Below are positions 1 through 5,336 of a stretch of 6,539 nucleotides of DNA, in pieces. The DNA is from Rudaea sp. GTDB taxonomy: Bacteria > Pseudomonadota > Gammaproteobacteria > Xanthomonadales > Rhodanobacteraceae. The notes beneath the pieces are model-generated. The model searched no databases. It had not been told where the DNA came from and was given only the letters and a program-made list of their open reading frames with translations. Made by a program: the position numbers and the translations under genes. Each line of letters opens with the position of its first letter. Positions within the stretch are counted from its first letter, which is position 1. Where the stretch lies: the NCBI GenBank assembly GCA_025934455.1, contig JAICYA010000117.1:1-6539 (forward strand), read 5' to 3'.

Positions 1-1299
1 GTCCAGCAGGATCGCCTGCACCACGGCCTTCAGGTCGCCGCGCACGCCGGAGCCGTTGTTGTTGAACACGGTCGCGACGCGCTGCACGTAGGCCGGACTC
101 GGGTTGCTGGTGACCAGGCGCTGGATCAGCTCCTTCGAGATGAACGGTCCGACGTTCGGATGGTTGAAGATGTTGTCGAGCGCGAACGCGAGGTCGGTGC
201 TGGCGCTGCGGCCGTTCGCCACGAAACCGAAGCCCGCTGCGCCGGAATACTGCAGCAGACCCTTGTTGCGCATGTCGTTGACCAGATCGGTGCCGTCGTC
301 GTGGTAGCCCGGCGCGTTCGGGTCCTTCGGCGGCGGCGTCTCGTACGGCACCATCGGCGTCTCGAAGTCCGACGGCGTGTTGTACGGGGTGAAGCAATAG
401 CTGAACTCGTCGTAGCCGCTCGCGTCGCAACTCGCCCAGTTCCAGCCGGTGAAGACGTGCGCGAACGAGGTGATCGTGTTTTGCGTATAGGTCGGGATCG
501 TGTGCCCGCTGCCATCGAGCTTCGGCGTGCCGTCGAGATTGAGCTGCACCAGCCCGACGCTGAACAGCTGGTTGATCTCGCGCGCGTAGTTCTCGTCCGG
601 GTGCAGGTTCTGCGACAAGTCGGCGCGGCGGTTGCCGATCATGTTGAGGTACACGCCCATCGCCGGACTGAGGGTGACGTCGTTCAGCAACTGGCGATAA
701 TTGCCGAACGCATTGCGGATCAGGATGTCGTAGTAGTACGCCAGGCCGCGCGGCCAGCCGGACAACGTGGTGTTCTCCTGCGACACGACCAGGATTTCGC
801 TCAGCGCGAATGCCACGCGCTGGCGCAACTGATCGGTATGGTTGTAGGCGGAGTTGCTCGGAAACTGCGGGTCCTTGCCGCCGAGCGCGCCGAGAAACCA
901 CGCCTCCTGCCGGTTGTCCTGGCCAACCTGCTCCTTGAGCACGTTCGCGACCCAATTCAGATACGCCGAATTCGTCTTGCCCGGCAGATCGGTGATCGCG
1001 TACGTGGGCGTCGCCGCGAACTGTTGCGTCAGCCAAGCCTGATAACCGATTGAACGCAGATTCGCGATGTCGGCGTCGGTCGGTCCGAACGTGGCCTGGG
1101 CGAGGAAGCGCGAGGCGTCACCCGCGCCGATGTTCGCCGTGCCGACGGCATTCAGTCCGTTGTAGCCGTCGTGGAAAATCGGATCGGGAAAATGACTGAG
1201 CGGCGCCTGCGCGATGGCGCCGTTCGCGAAGCCGAGCGCAAATATTGCGGCAAGCAGGCGCATTGCGTCGAACCGGATTGCAGCAACGTAGGATCGCAT
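1..1299 (-). CDS. DUF1800 family exported protein (3' end outside the window)
   Basis: The first 433 residues of a DUF1800 protein are visible; the C-terminus lies beyond the left edge. The start at 1299 is chosen because AGGGAG (1307-1312) sits 7 nt upstream. An in-frame ATG at 1320 lacks such a site, and one at 1263 would still leave the hydrophobic core of the signal. Residues 1-30 form a signal peptide (basic start, hydrophobic core at about 15-29, likely cleavage after AIA at 28-30), so the protein is probably periplasmic or exported. Family-like segments are RFLAQATFGPT (64-74), LRQRVAFALSEIL (158-170), NLHPDENYAREINQLFSVGL (231-250), TGW (284-286) and the region LIQRLVTSNPSPAYVQRVA (391-409). 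The end at VVQAILLD is close to where the conserved domain usually finishes, so probably little is missing. The biochemical function of the family is unknown. DUF1800 genes often lie beside a DUF1501 gene, which here would be to the left, outside the window. The family call is firm; no function is inferred. Confidence 0.92.
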   Translation of the reverse strand, partial: MRSYVAAIRFDAMRLLAAIFALGFANGAIAQAPLSHFPDPIFHDGYNGLNAVGTANIGAGDASRFLAQATFGPTDADIANLRSIGYQAWLTQQFAATPTYAITDLPGKTNSAYLNWVANVLKEQVGQDNRQEAWFLGALGGKDPQFPSNSAYNHTDQLRQRVAFALSEILVVSQENTTLSGWPRGLAYYYDILIRNAFGNYRQLLNDVTLSPAMGVYLNMIGNRRADLSQNLHPDENYAREINQLFSVGLVQLNLDGTPKLDGSGHTIPTYTQNTITSFAHVFTGWNWASCDASGYDEFSYCFTPYNTPSDFETPMVPYETPPPKDPNAPGYHDDGTDLVNDMRNKGLLQYSGAAGFGFVANGRSASTDLAFALDNIFNHPNVGPFISKELIQRLVTSNPSPAYVQRVATVFNNNGSGVRGDLKAVVQAILLD

Positions 1300-1306
1300 C
1301 GCGACG

Positions 1307-1312
1307 CTCCCT
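1307..1312 (-). promoter_or_regulatory. Ribosome binding site deciding the DUF1800 start
   Basis: The minus strand reads AGGGAG here, 7 nt before the ATG at 1299. It is a good match to the anti-Shine-Dalgarno sequence at normal spacing and is the reason 1299 is preferred over the in-frame ATGs at 1320 and 1263. Confidence 0.6.
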
Positions 1313-1346
1313 GCGCGCATGGTCGGCGCAAGCTAGCAAATCCGCG

Positions 1347-1359
1347 ATCATCGAATGAT
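1347..1359. repeat. Short inverted repeat upstream of the DUF1800 gene
   Basis: ATCAT-CGA-ATGAT is a perfect 5-bp inverted repeat with a 3-nt centre, 48-60 nt upstream of the DUF1800 start. It could be a regulator half-site pair or chance; there is no T-run to make it a terminator. It lies close to a second, longer repeat at 1368-1384. Confidence 0.3.
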
Positions 1360-1367
1360 GACGATGC

Positions 1368-1384
1368 GCACAATGCATTTGTGC
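1368..1384. repeat. Inverted repeat GCACAA-N5-TTGTGC between tRNA-Thr and the DUF1800 gene
   Basis: GCACAATGCATTTGTGC has perfect 6-bp arms around a 5-nt centre. It lies 37 nt beyond the tRNA CCA end and 69-85 nt upstream of the DUF1800 start. No T-run follows in either direction, so an intrinsic terminator is unlikely. The size and position fit an operator for a dimeric regulator of the DUF1800 gene, but no regulator or clear promoter hexamers could be tied to it. Confidence 0.35.
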
Positions 1385-1421
1385 ACGCGGTCGCAATCGC
1401 AACGGACGTTCGATGGGGAAT

Positions 1422-1497
1422 TGGTGCCGGCAGCAGGAATCGAACCCGCGACCTACTGATTACAAATCAGTTGCTCTACCAACTGAGCTATGCCGGC
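1422..1497 (-). tRNA. tRNA-Thr, anticodon UGU, CCA end encoded
   Basis: A complete cloverleaf reads on the minus strand. The acceptor stem is GCCGGCA/TGCCGGC, the D-arm is GCTC-AGTTGGTA-GAGC, and the anticodon stem ACTGA/TCAGT encloses the loop TTTGTAA. The variable loop is AGGTC, and the T-arm GCGGG-TTCGAAT-CCTGC has one G-U pair. The discriminator is A, followed by an encoded CCA. The anticodon TGT lies at 1462-1464, giving tRNA-Thr(UGU), which reads ACA and other ACN codons. The mature body is 73 nt plus CCA. The gene follows the SPOR gene stop by 34 nt in the same direction with no terminator visible, so it may be co-transcribed with birA-coaX-SPOR. The same tRNA (thrU) follows birA and coaA in E. 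coli, where it heads a tRNA cluster leading to tufB. No second tRNA is seen here. Confidence 0.97.
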
Positions 1498-1531
1498 GCG
1501 CAGGCCATTTTCGCACGAATCGACGCGCTGG

Positions 1532-2200
1532 TCAGAAACACGTCACCAATTGCTCGCGCAGGTCGAGCTGGGATTTGACATGGTTGCGCCAGTCCACCGG
1601 ATGCGCGTTGTTCTGGGCGAAATCCACCCAGTACACCGGCAGATCTTCGGTGCGTGCGATCAGTTGCGGCGCAAAGCCGAGCGCGGAGATCTCGTTCAGA
1701 CGCTTCTGCGCATTGGCCTGTTCGTGGAACAGGCCGAGCGAGATCGTGTTTTGCTGGTCGCCCGCGGTGACGACGTAGTAGTCGCGCACGCCCTTGGACG
1801 ACAGCGCACGCGCCAGCGCCAACGCCTTTTCGCGGCTCGGCTGCGCCGGCAGGAACACCCAGAAACCGCGCGTCTCGGTGGTGTGCGCGTCGCGGTACTG
1901 GATGCGTGGCACCAGCGGCGTGAGCGAATTGAGCGCGGCGCGCATGTCGGCCTGGGTCGGGAACGGGCCGATGCTCACGCAGGTCTCGTTGCGCAGGTCG
2001 GCGGCGGTCTCGGGGGCGCTCGCCAGCTCCGCTGCGCTCGCTTCGCTGCCGCGGTCGCGCTCGGACAGCAGCACGAGTTCGGCCACGCCCGGATCGGTCG
2101 GCGCGAACGCGCGCGCCTGCGGCTGCGGGGCGAGGAACAACCAGGCCGTCACGCCGATATTCAGCGCCAGCAGCAGCAGGAACAACAGTCGGACGAACAT
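1532..2200 (-). CDS. Membrane-anchored SPOR-domain protein
   Basis: This 222-residue protein has a single N-terminal membrane segment (about residues 4-24, from FVRLLFLLLLALN onward), then a variable Ala/Glu-rich linker (about 26-70). A periplasmic alpha/beta region follows from about residue 73 to the end. SPOR domains bind peptidoglycan lacking stem peptides and are typical of cell-division and envelope proteins. SPOR-like features are CVSIGPFPTQADMRAALNSL (74-93), GFWVFLP (112-118), GVRDYYVV (137-144), ISLGLFHEQANAQKRLNEI (153-171) and VYWVDFA (189-195). The ATG at 2200 is preferred because the hydrophobic anchor begins directly after it, with a weak GGA 6 nt upstream. An in-frame GTG at 2239 would add 13 unremarkable residues and has no ribosome site. 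It lies 70 nt downstream of coaX and 34 nt upstream of tRNA-Thr. A SPOR gene at this place is, as I recall, also found in Pseudomonas. The exact cellular role is unknown. Confidence 0.85.
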   Translation of the reverse strand: MFVRLLFLLLLALNIGVTAWLFLAPQPQARAFAPTDPGVAELVLLSERDRGSEASAAELASAPETAADLRNETCVSIGPFPTQADMRAALNSLTPLVPRIQYRDAHTTETRGFWVFLPAQPSREKALALARALSSKGVRDYYVVTAGDQQNTISLGLFHEQANAQKRLNEISALGFAPQLIARTEDLPVYWVDFAQNNAHPVDWRNHVKSQLDLREQLVTCF

Positions 2201-2242
2201 CACGATTCCAACGGCAGCGCATTCGCCGCCTCGCAACACGGG

Positions 2243-2248
2243 ATTCTA
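2243..2248 (-). promoter_or_regulatory. Possible -10 element for the SPOR gene and tRNA
   Basis: The minus strand reads TAGAAT, five of six matches to TATAAT, just after the coaX stop and 43 nt before the SPOR start at 2200. A start of transcription near 2236 would leave about 35 nt of leader and make the alternative GTG start at 2239 impossible on that transcript. No convincing -35 hexamer stands 16-18 nt upstream, so this is weak and read-through from coaX is equally plausible. Confidence 0.2.
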
Positions 2249-2270
2249 GCCGAGGCCACGGTCCGCGCGC

Positions 2271-3002
2271 TCAGGCGCCGGCATCGGCAAGCCGCGCCAG
2301 GCCGCGCAACACGAGTTCGGCATCGATGCGATGCGGCACATCGAGCCATGGCGAAAGCCGTGCCGCTCCGCCGCCGGTCAGGAGCAGCGCGGGCGCGCTG
2401 TCCAATCGACGTGCGGTTTGTGCGACGAAGCGCCCGATCAAGGCCGCCGCGGACAGCCAGGTTCCGGATTCGATCGCATCGGCGCTGTTGTCCGCGATTT
2501 CCACGACGCGGCCGGCGGGCACGGCGGCCAGGCGCGCGGTGCCGCCGCGCAGGACGTCTTGCGCCAGCTGCGGACCGGCGGCGATGAGCCCACCCAGATG
2601 CGCGCCATCGGCGGCGAGCGCATCCAAGGTCAACGCCGTGCCGCAACTGGCGATAACGGTCGGTGCTTGCTGATGCGCATGTGCGGCGATCAAACCGAGA
2701 AAGCGATCCACGCCGAGATTTTCCGGTTGCACATAGGCGATGCGCACGCCGCAGGCCCGCGCGCGCGGCACGGCGAAAACCGGTTCGACGCCGAAACGAT
2801 CGCGCGCCGTAGCCGCCAGCGCCGCGTTCGCCGCGGTGGACGCCACCGAGGCGATCCACACCGCATTCGCATTTTGTCCATTTTTCCACAATGCGGATAA
2901 ATCCATCCCGGCATTCGGCATCGCGGATACGCCCGTCAGCGCCACGCCATCCCACCACGCCCATTTCAGGCGCGAATTGCCGGCATCGACGAGCAGTTTC
3001 AT
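2271..3002 (-). CDS. coaX: Type III pantothenate kinase
   Basis: The enzyme phosphorylates pantothenate to 4'-phosphopantothenate with ATP, the first step of coenzyme A synthesis, in the cytoplasm. The 243-residue length is normal for the family, which belongs to the ASKHA (acetate kinase/Hsp70/actin) fold. Visible motifs are the phosphate-binding loop VDAGNSRLKW (5-14, Asp6), LGVDRF (96-101, with Asp99 at the likely catalytic-base position), SCGTALTLD (119-127), GGLIAAG (137-143) and LLTGGGA (207-213). Many other CoaX proteins have an acidic residue in the DxGT version of the third motif; here it reads S-C-G-T. The ATG overlaps the birA stop in an ATGA, so translation is probably coupled. 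E. coli has the unrelated type I enzyme coaA beside birA, so this is a functional match at the same place with a different protein. The SPOR gene follows after 70 nt. The call is strong. Confidence 0.95.
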   Translation of the reverse strand: MKLLVDAGNSRLKWAWWDGVALTGVSAMPNAGMDLSALWKNGQNANAVWIASVASTAANAALAATARDRFGVEPVFAVPRARACGVRIAYVQPENLGVDRFLGLIAAHAHQQAPTVIASCGTALTLDALAADGAHLGGLIAAGPQLAQDVLRGGTARLAAVPAGRVVEIADNSADAIESGTWLSAAALIGRFVAQTARRLDSAPALLLTGGGAARLSPWLDVPHRIDAELVLRGLARLADAGA

Positions 3003-3973
3003 GTCGCGCGCACCGAAACTTCTGCGCTATCGTAGACAGCACGCGTGGAGCCATGCCGCAAGCGCAGCGCGCCGCGCGCGTCCACGCCGTCGGCAACGCC
3101 GTCGTGAACGCCACTGGCCGCCTGCACACGGACTGACCGGCCGGCGAGCGCATCGCGTGCCGCGTAAGCTTGCGCGAATGCGGAAAATCCATCGACCGAG
3201 AAACGATCGAGCGCGTCGACGAGGTGCGCCAGCAACCGTGCGACGACGCGATTGCGCGACGGCATCGCCCCGGCACAAATGCGCGCGAGATCCGTCGCCG
3301 GCTGGCCGGTTTCCACGTCATCGGGCAGGCGCAGATTGATGCCGATGCCGACCACCGCGAAACACGGCCCGAGGAATTCGCCACCCGCCTCGACCAGGAT
3401 TCCGGCCAGCTTGCGGCCATCCACGACCACGTCGTTCGGCCACTTCAGGCCGATGCCGGCGGCGCCGCCATCCTCCAGCGCCTGCGCGAGGGCGACGCCG
3501 GCGGCCAAGCTCAATCCGGACAACGTGCCCATGCCGCCCTCGAAGCGCCGCAGCAGGGAAAAGTATACATTCGCACCGAGCGGCGAAATCCAGGTGCGCC
3601 CGCGGCGACCGCGCCCGGCGCTCTGCACTTCGGCGAGGCACACCGACAGATCGCGTGCGCCCGCAGCTGCATTGCGCAGCAATTCGGTATTCGTGGAATC
3701 GACCTGCCAATGCACGGCGATGTTGCGCAGCCGGCGGCGCAGCGCCGGGTCGAGCAGCGCGCGAATCGCGTCGGCATCCAGTGCCTCGCACGGCCAGGCC
3801 AGCCGGTAACCCTGCCCGGCCACGGCGTCGACCGGCGCGCCAAGCGCACGCAAACCGCGAATCTGCTTCCACACCGCGGCGCGCGTCACCCCCAGCCGCG
3901 CCGCCAGCTCGCTGCCAGATACGGCGCGATCGGTGCGCAAGGCGCGTAACAGCGCGGCGGGCTCGATGCTCAT
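2999..3973 (-). CDS. birA: Bifunctional biotin-[acetyl-CoA-carboxylase] ligase / biotin operon repressor
   Basis: BirA activates biotin to biotinyl-5'-AMP and attaches it to the lysine of the biotin carboxyl carrier protein of acetyl-CoA carboxylase. Versions with a DNA-binding domain also repress biotin genes. The protein has 324 residues. Residues about 1-60 form a winged helix-turn-helix (SGSELAARLGVTRAAVWKQI at 19-38), so it is likely bifunctional. The catalytic domain shows DSTN (92-95), the biotinyl-AMP loop GRGRRGRTW (120-128), KWPNDV (177-182), GRKLAGILVE (186-195, with Lys188 at the catalytic lysine position) and GIGINL (209-214). The SH3-like C-terminal domain runs from about residue 275. 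The ATG at 3973 starts at the expected place for the helix-turn-helix, but no good Shine-Dalgarno sequence precedes it. A TAAACT directly upstream would fit a leaderless or short-leader transcript (weak). The stop overlaps the coaX start in an ATGA. No bio genes are in the window, so its regulatory target is not visible. Confidence 0.96.
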   Translation of the reverse strand: MSIEPAALLRALRTDRAVSGSELAARLGVTRAAVWKQIRGLRALGAPVDAVAGQGYRLAWPCEALDADAIRALLDPALRRRLRNIAVHWQVDSTNTELLRNAAAGARDLSVCLAEVQSAGRGRRGRTWISPLGANVYFSLLRRFEGGMGTLSGLSLAAGVALAQALEDGGAAGIGLKWPNDVVVDGRKLAGILVEAGGEFLGPCFAVVGIGINLRLPDDVETGQPATDLARICAGAMPSRNRVVARLLAHLVDALDRFSVDGFSAFAQAYAARDALAGRSVRVQAASGVHDGVADGVDARGALRLRHGSTRAVYDSAEVSVRAT

Positions 3974-3988
3974 GCGCCCAGTTTAACG

Positions 3989-4002
3989 GGGCGATAACGC
4001 CC
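3989..4002. repeat. Inverted repeat GGGCG-ATAA-CGCCC in the birA upstream region
   Basis: Perfect 5-bp GC arms flank a 4-nt A/T centre, 16-29 nt upstream of the birA ATG in the region shared with the divergent small gene. It could be an operator over the birA promoter or a small leader hairpin. It does not resemble the E. coli BirA operator (TTGTAAACC with a distant inverted copy), so autoregulation by BirA is not supported by sequence alone. The rest of the 129-nt intergenic region shows no clear promoter hexamers. Confidence 0.3.
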
Positions 4003-4090
4003 GCAGGAACCCGGCCCGGACGCAGTCACTGGTGTGTACCCATGGAACGTGCGAGGATGCGCGTCTACCTGCGTGACATTCCGCTGGTCC

Positions 4091-4096
4091 GGGGAG
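4091..4096 (+). promoter_or_regulatory. Ribosome binding site deciding the start of the small secreted-protein gene
   Basis: GGGGAG stands 6 nt before the ATG at 4103. It selects that ATG over the in-frame ATG at 4034, which has no ribosome site and would place 23 non-hydrophobic residues before a clean signal peptide. Confidence 0.6.
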
Positions 4097-4102
4097 CCGC
4101 TC

Positions 4103-4456
4103 ATGATCAAGCCACTCGTCATCCTCACACTAATTTTTGGCGCCGCGCCACTTGTCGCGTTCGCCGATCCGATGTCCGTCGGCGGCGACGGCAACCTGTT
4201 GGCCGCCAATACGGTCGCCTCGCCCGCGGCCGGCGGCGGCAGCGCGTCGATCTCCGATCCCACCGATTCCATCGACGACGACGCCGTGCGCGAGCCGTTG
4301 GCCACGCCCGAAACCGCGACGCCGCGCACTGCGCGCCAGCAGCCCGATACCGCGCATCCGCCCGGACGGCATGTGCCGGCGAACTCCGGCAGCGCCACGC
4401 ACAAGAAAGCCGAAACCACGCGCTGGCAGTCGTTGCTGCCGGGCGTGATGAAATAA
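4103..4456 (+). CDS. Small secreted protein of unknown function
   Basis: I do not recognise this 117-residue protein. Residues 1-21 are a clear Sec signal peptide (MIK, then the hydrophobic stretch PLVILTLIFGAAPLV, with likely cleavage after AFA before DP). The mature part of about 96 residues is low in complexity and probably largely disordered: a Gly/Ala/Ser stretch (24-50), an acidic patch SDPTDSIDDD (51-60), then a Pro/Thr/Ala/His-rich segment (65-100). It ends in a compact basic-aromatic tail, KKAETTRWQSLLPGVMK (101-117). No cysteines are present and no lipobox is seen. The start is set by GGGGAG 6 nt upstream of 4103. It is the only plus-strand gene, diverging from birA and converging on the glycosyltransferase gene with 13 nt between the stops. 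The signal peptide and ribosome site make it more credible than the antisense frames around it. It is likely periplasmic or released; the function is unknown. Confidence 0.72.
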   Translation: MIKPLVILTLIFGAAPLVAFADPMSVGGDGNLLAANTVASPAAGGGSASISDPTDSIDDDAVREPLATPETATPRTARQQPDTAHPPGRHVPANSGSATHKKAETTRWQSLLPGVMK

Positions 4457-4460
4457 TCCC

Positions 4461-4477
4461 GCGGCCGGTTCAGCCGC
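4461..4477. terminator. Possible weak hairpin between convergent genes
   Basis: GCGGC-CGGTTCA-GCCGC forms a 5-bp GC stem with a 7-nt loop at the junction of two convergent genes, overlapping the stop codon of the glycosyltransferase gene. No T-run follows on either strand, so if it ends transcription it does so inefficiently or needs Rho. It is listed because of its position; the stem is short. Confidence 0.22.
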
Positions 4478-5336
4478 AGAGCAATTCCGACCATCCCGCG
4501 TGCGTAGCGATGGCATCGTGCAGTTGCCGATGCCGCGCCGCAAGTTCGCGCACGCGCGTGCGCAACAGCGTCTCGCCAGCGATCACTTTCGGCCAATGGT
4601 AGTGGCAGAAATATGGACTCGCCGCGCCGAGCGGACGCAAGTGAGCGGGGAAGTTCCAGTCTTCGCCTAGCGTTGTGAAATCCAGCGCGCAGCGGCGTAC
4701 CGCAATGGGTAATGCAACCTGATCCAGCCAGTGGCGCTGCCCTTGCACCTCCAGCAGCGGATTGAGCGTGCGTGCGCATTCGCTCCAGGCCGTGCCTAGC
4801 CGCACCGGTTGTGTCGTGAACACCACGCCGCTGTTGAAATATGGCGGCCCCGGCTCGCCGGAGAAGGTCGTCGTCACTTGCCGCGCATATGGCTCCGCGC
4901 CGCAGGCGGCGTACAGCGGGCGCCAGATTTCATCGTCGCCGGGAAACGTGCGCTTGTCCGCCGGCTTGGCGGCGAATCCGGTCGCGGCGGCAGGATCGTT
5001 GTCGAAGCCGCGCAGGCACAGGATATCGCTGTCCAGAACGACGACCGTCCGTGCACGCGCGGGGACGCTCAGGCAAGCGAGCTTGTTGCCGATCGGATAT
5101 TCCGCACCAATGGGATTTTCCACCGCCCGCACGTCTACGCGCAGACCGCGCAACATTTCCAGCGCGGCGGGTGACGGTTCGCGCCATATGGACGCGGGCT
5201 GCGGCACGGCGGCGATGAGTTCCGGCGCATCGCCGAATGTTTCGCGCAGCGAGGCGGCGAGTAGCAGCGACTTGATCTCCAGTTCGCCGCCGTGGCAGAC
5301 GAACACGAAGGCAAATGCGGGCGCCTCAATCGCCAT
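4470..5336 (-). CDS. GT-A-fold glycosyltransferase, GT8-like
   Basis: This 288-residue cytoplasmic-type protein has no signal peptide or membrane segment. Its motif order fits GT-A nucleotide-sugar transferases related to the glycogenin/LPS galactosyltransferase group. An N-terminal strand AFVFVCHGG (9-17) is followed by NKLACL (84-89), the strand and metal-binding DxD motif VVVLDSDILCL (98-108, DSD at 102-104), PYFNSGVVF (165-173), the acceptor-side WLDQVAL (203-209), and C-terminal CHYHWPK (244-250), where a histidine would complete the metal site. Neither the sugar donor nor the acceptor can be told from sequence. The start at 5336 overlaps the end of the C25 peptidase gene by 11 nt and has no Shine-Dalgarno sequence of its own, so it probably depends on translation of the upstream gene. 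The pairing suggests modification of an envelope or secreted product, but that is inference. The fold and DxD call are good; the family number is approximate. Confidence 0.75.
   Translation of the reverse strand: MAIEAPAFAFVFVCHGGELEIKSLLLAASLRETFGDAPELIAAVPQPASIWREPSPAALEMLRGLRVDVRAVENPIGAEYPIGNKLACLSVPARARTVVVLDSDILCLRGFDNDPAAATGFAAKPADKRTFPGDDEIWRPLYAACGAEPYARQVTTTFSGEPGPPYFNSGVVFTTQPVRLGTAWSECARTLNPLLEVQGQRHWLDQVALPIAVRRCALDFTTLGEDWNFPAHLRPLGAASPYFCHYHWPKVIAGETLLRTRVRELAARHRQLHDAIATHAGWSELLCG

Noticed and set aside
160..1053. Long plus-strand open frame of 297 codons antisense to the DUF1800 gene
   Set aside because: It lies wholly opposite a recognisable DUF1800 gene, is rich in Arg, Val and Ala as expected from high-GC antisense frames, and shows no domain or ribosome site.
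1385..1421. Intrinsic terminator just after the tRNA
   Set aside because: The sequence after the CCA end has a direct TTGCGA repeat but no stem followed by a T-run.
2201..2239. GTG at 2239 as the start of the SPOR protein
   Set aside because: There is no Shine-Dalgarno sequence, the added residues are unremarkable, and a possible -10 element lies directly before it; ATG 2200 begins immediately before the membrane anchor.
1490..2587. Plus-strand open frame of 365 codons crossing tRNA-Thr, the SPOR gene and coaX
   Set aside because: It overlaps three well-supported features on the other strand, and its translation is Arg-rich without family motifs.
2200..3420. Minus-strand open frame of 406 codons across coaX and birA in another frame
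   Set aside because: It covers the same DNA as two genes with intact catalytic motifs and has Arg/Ala/Ser-biased composition typical of a shadow frame.
3170..3949. Plus-strand frame of 259 codons antisense to birA
   Set aside because: birA carries all its motifs on the minus strand, and the antisense product has no recognisable domain.
4034..4102. Upstream in-frame ATG that would extend the small secreted protein by 23 residues
   Set aside because: It has no ribosome site, and the extension would bury the signal peptide; the ATG at 4103 has GGGGAG at good spacing.
3970..4779. Minus-strand frame of 269 codons spanning the small gene and the end of the glycosyltransferase gene
   Set aside because: It conflicts with the glycosyltransferase frame and the signal-peptide gene, and shows no motifs.
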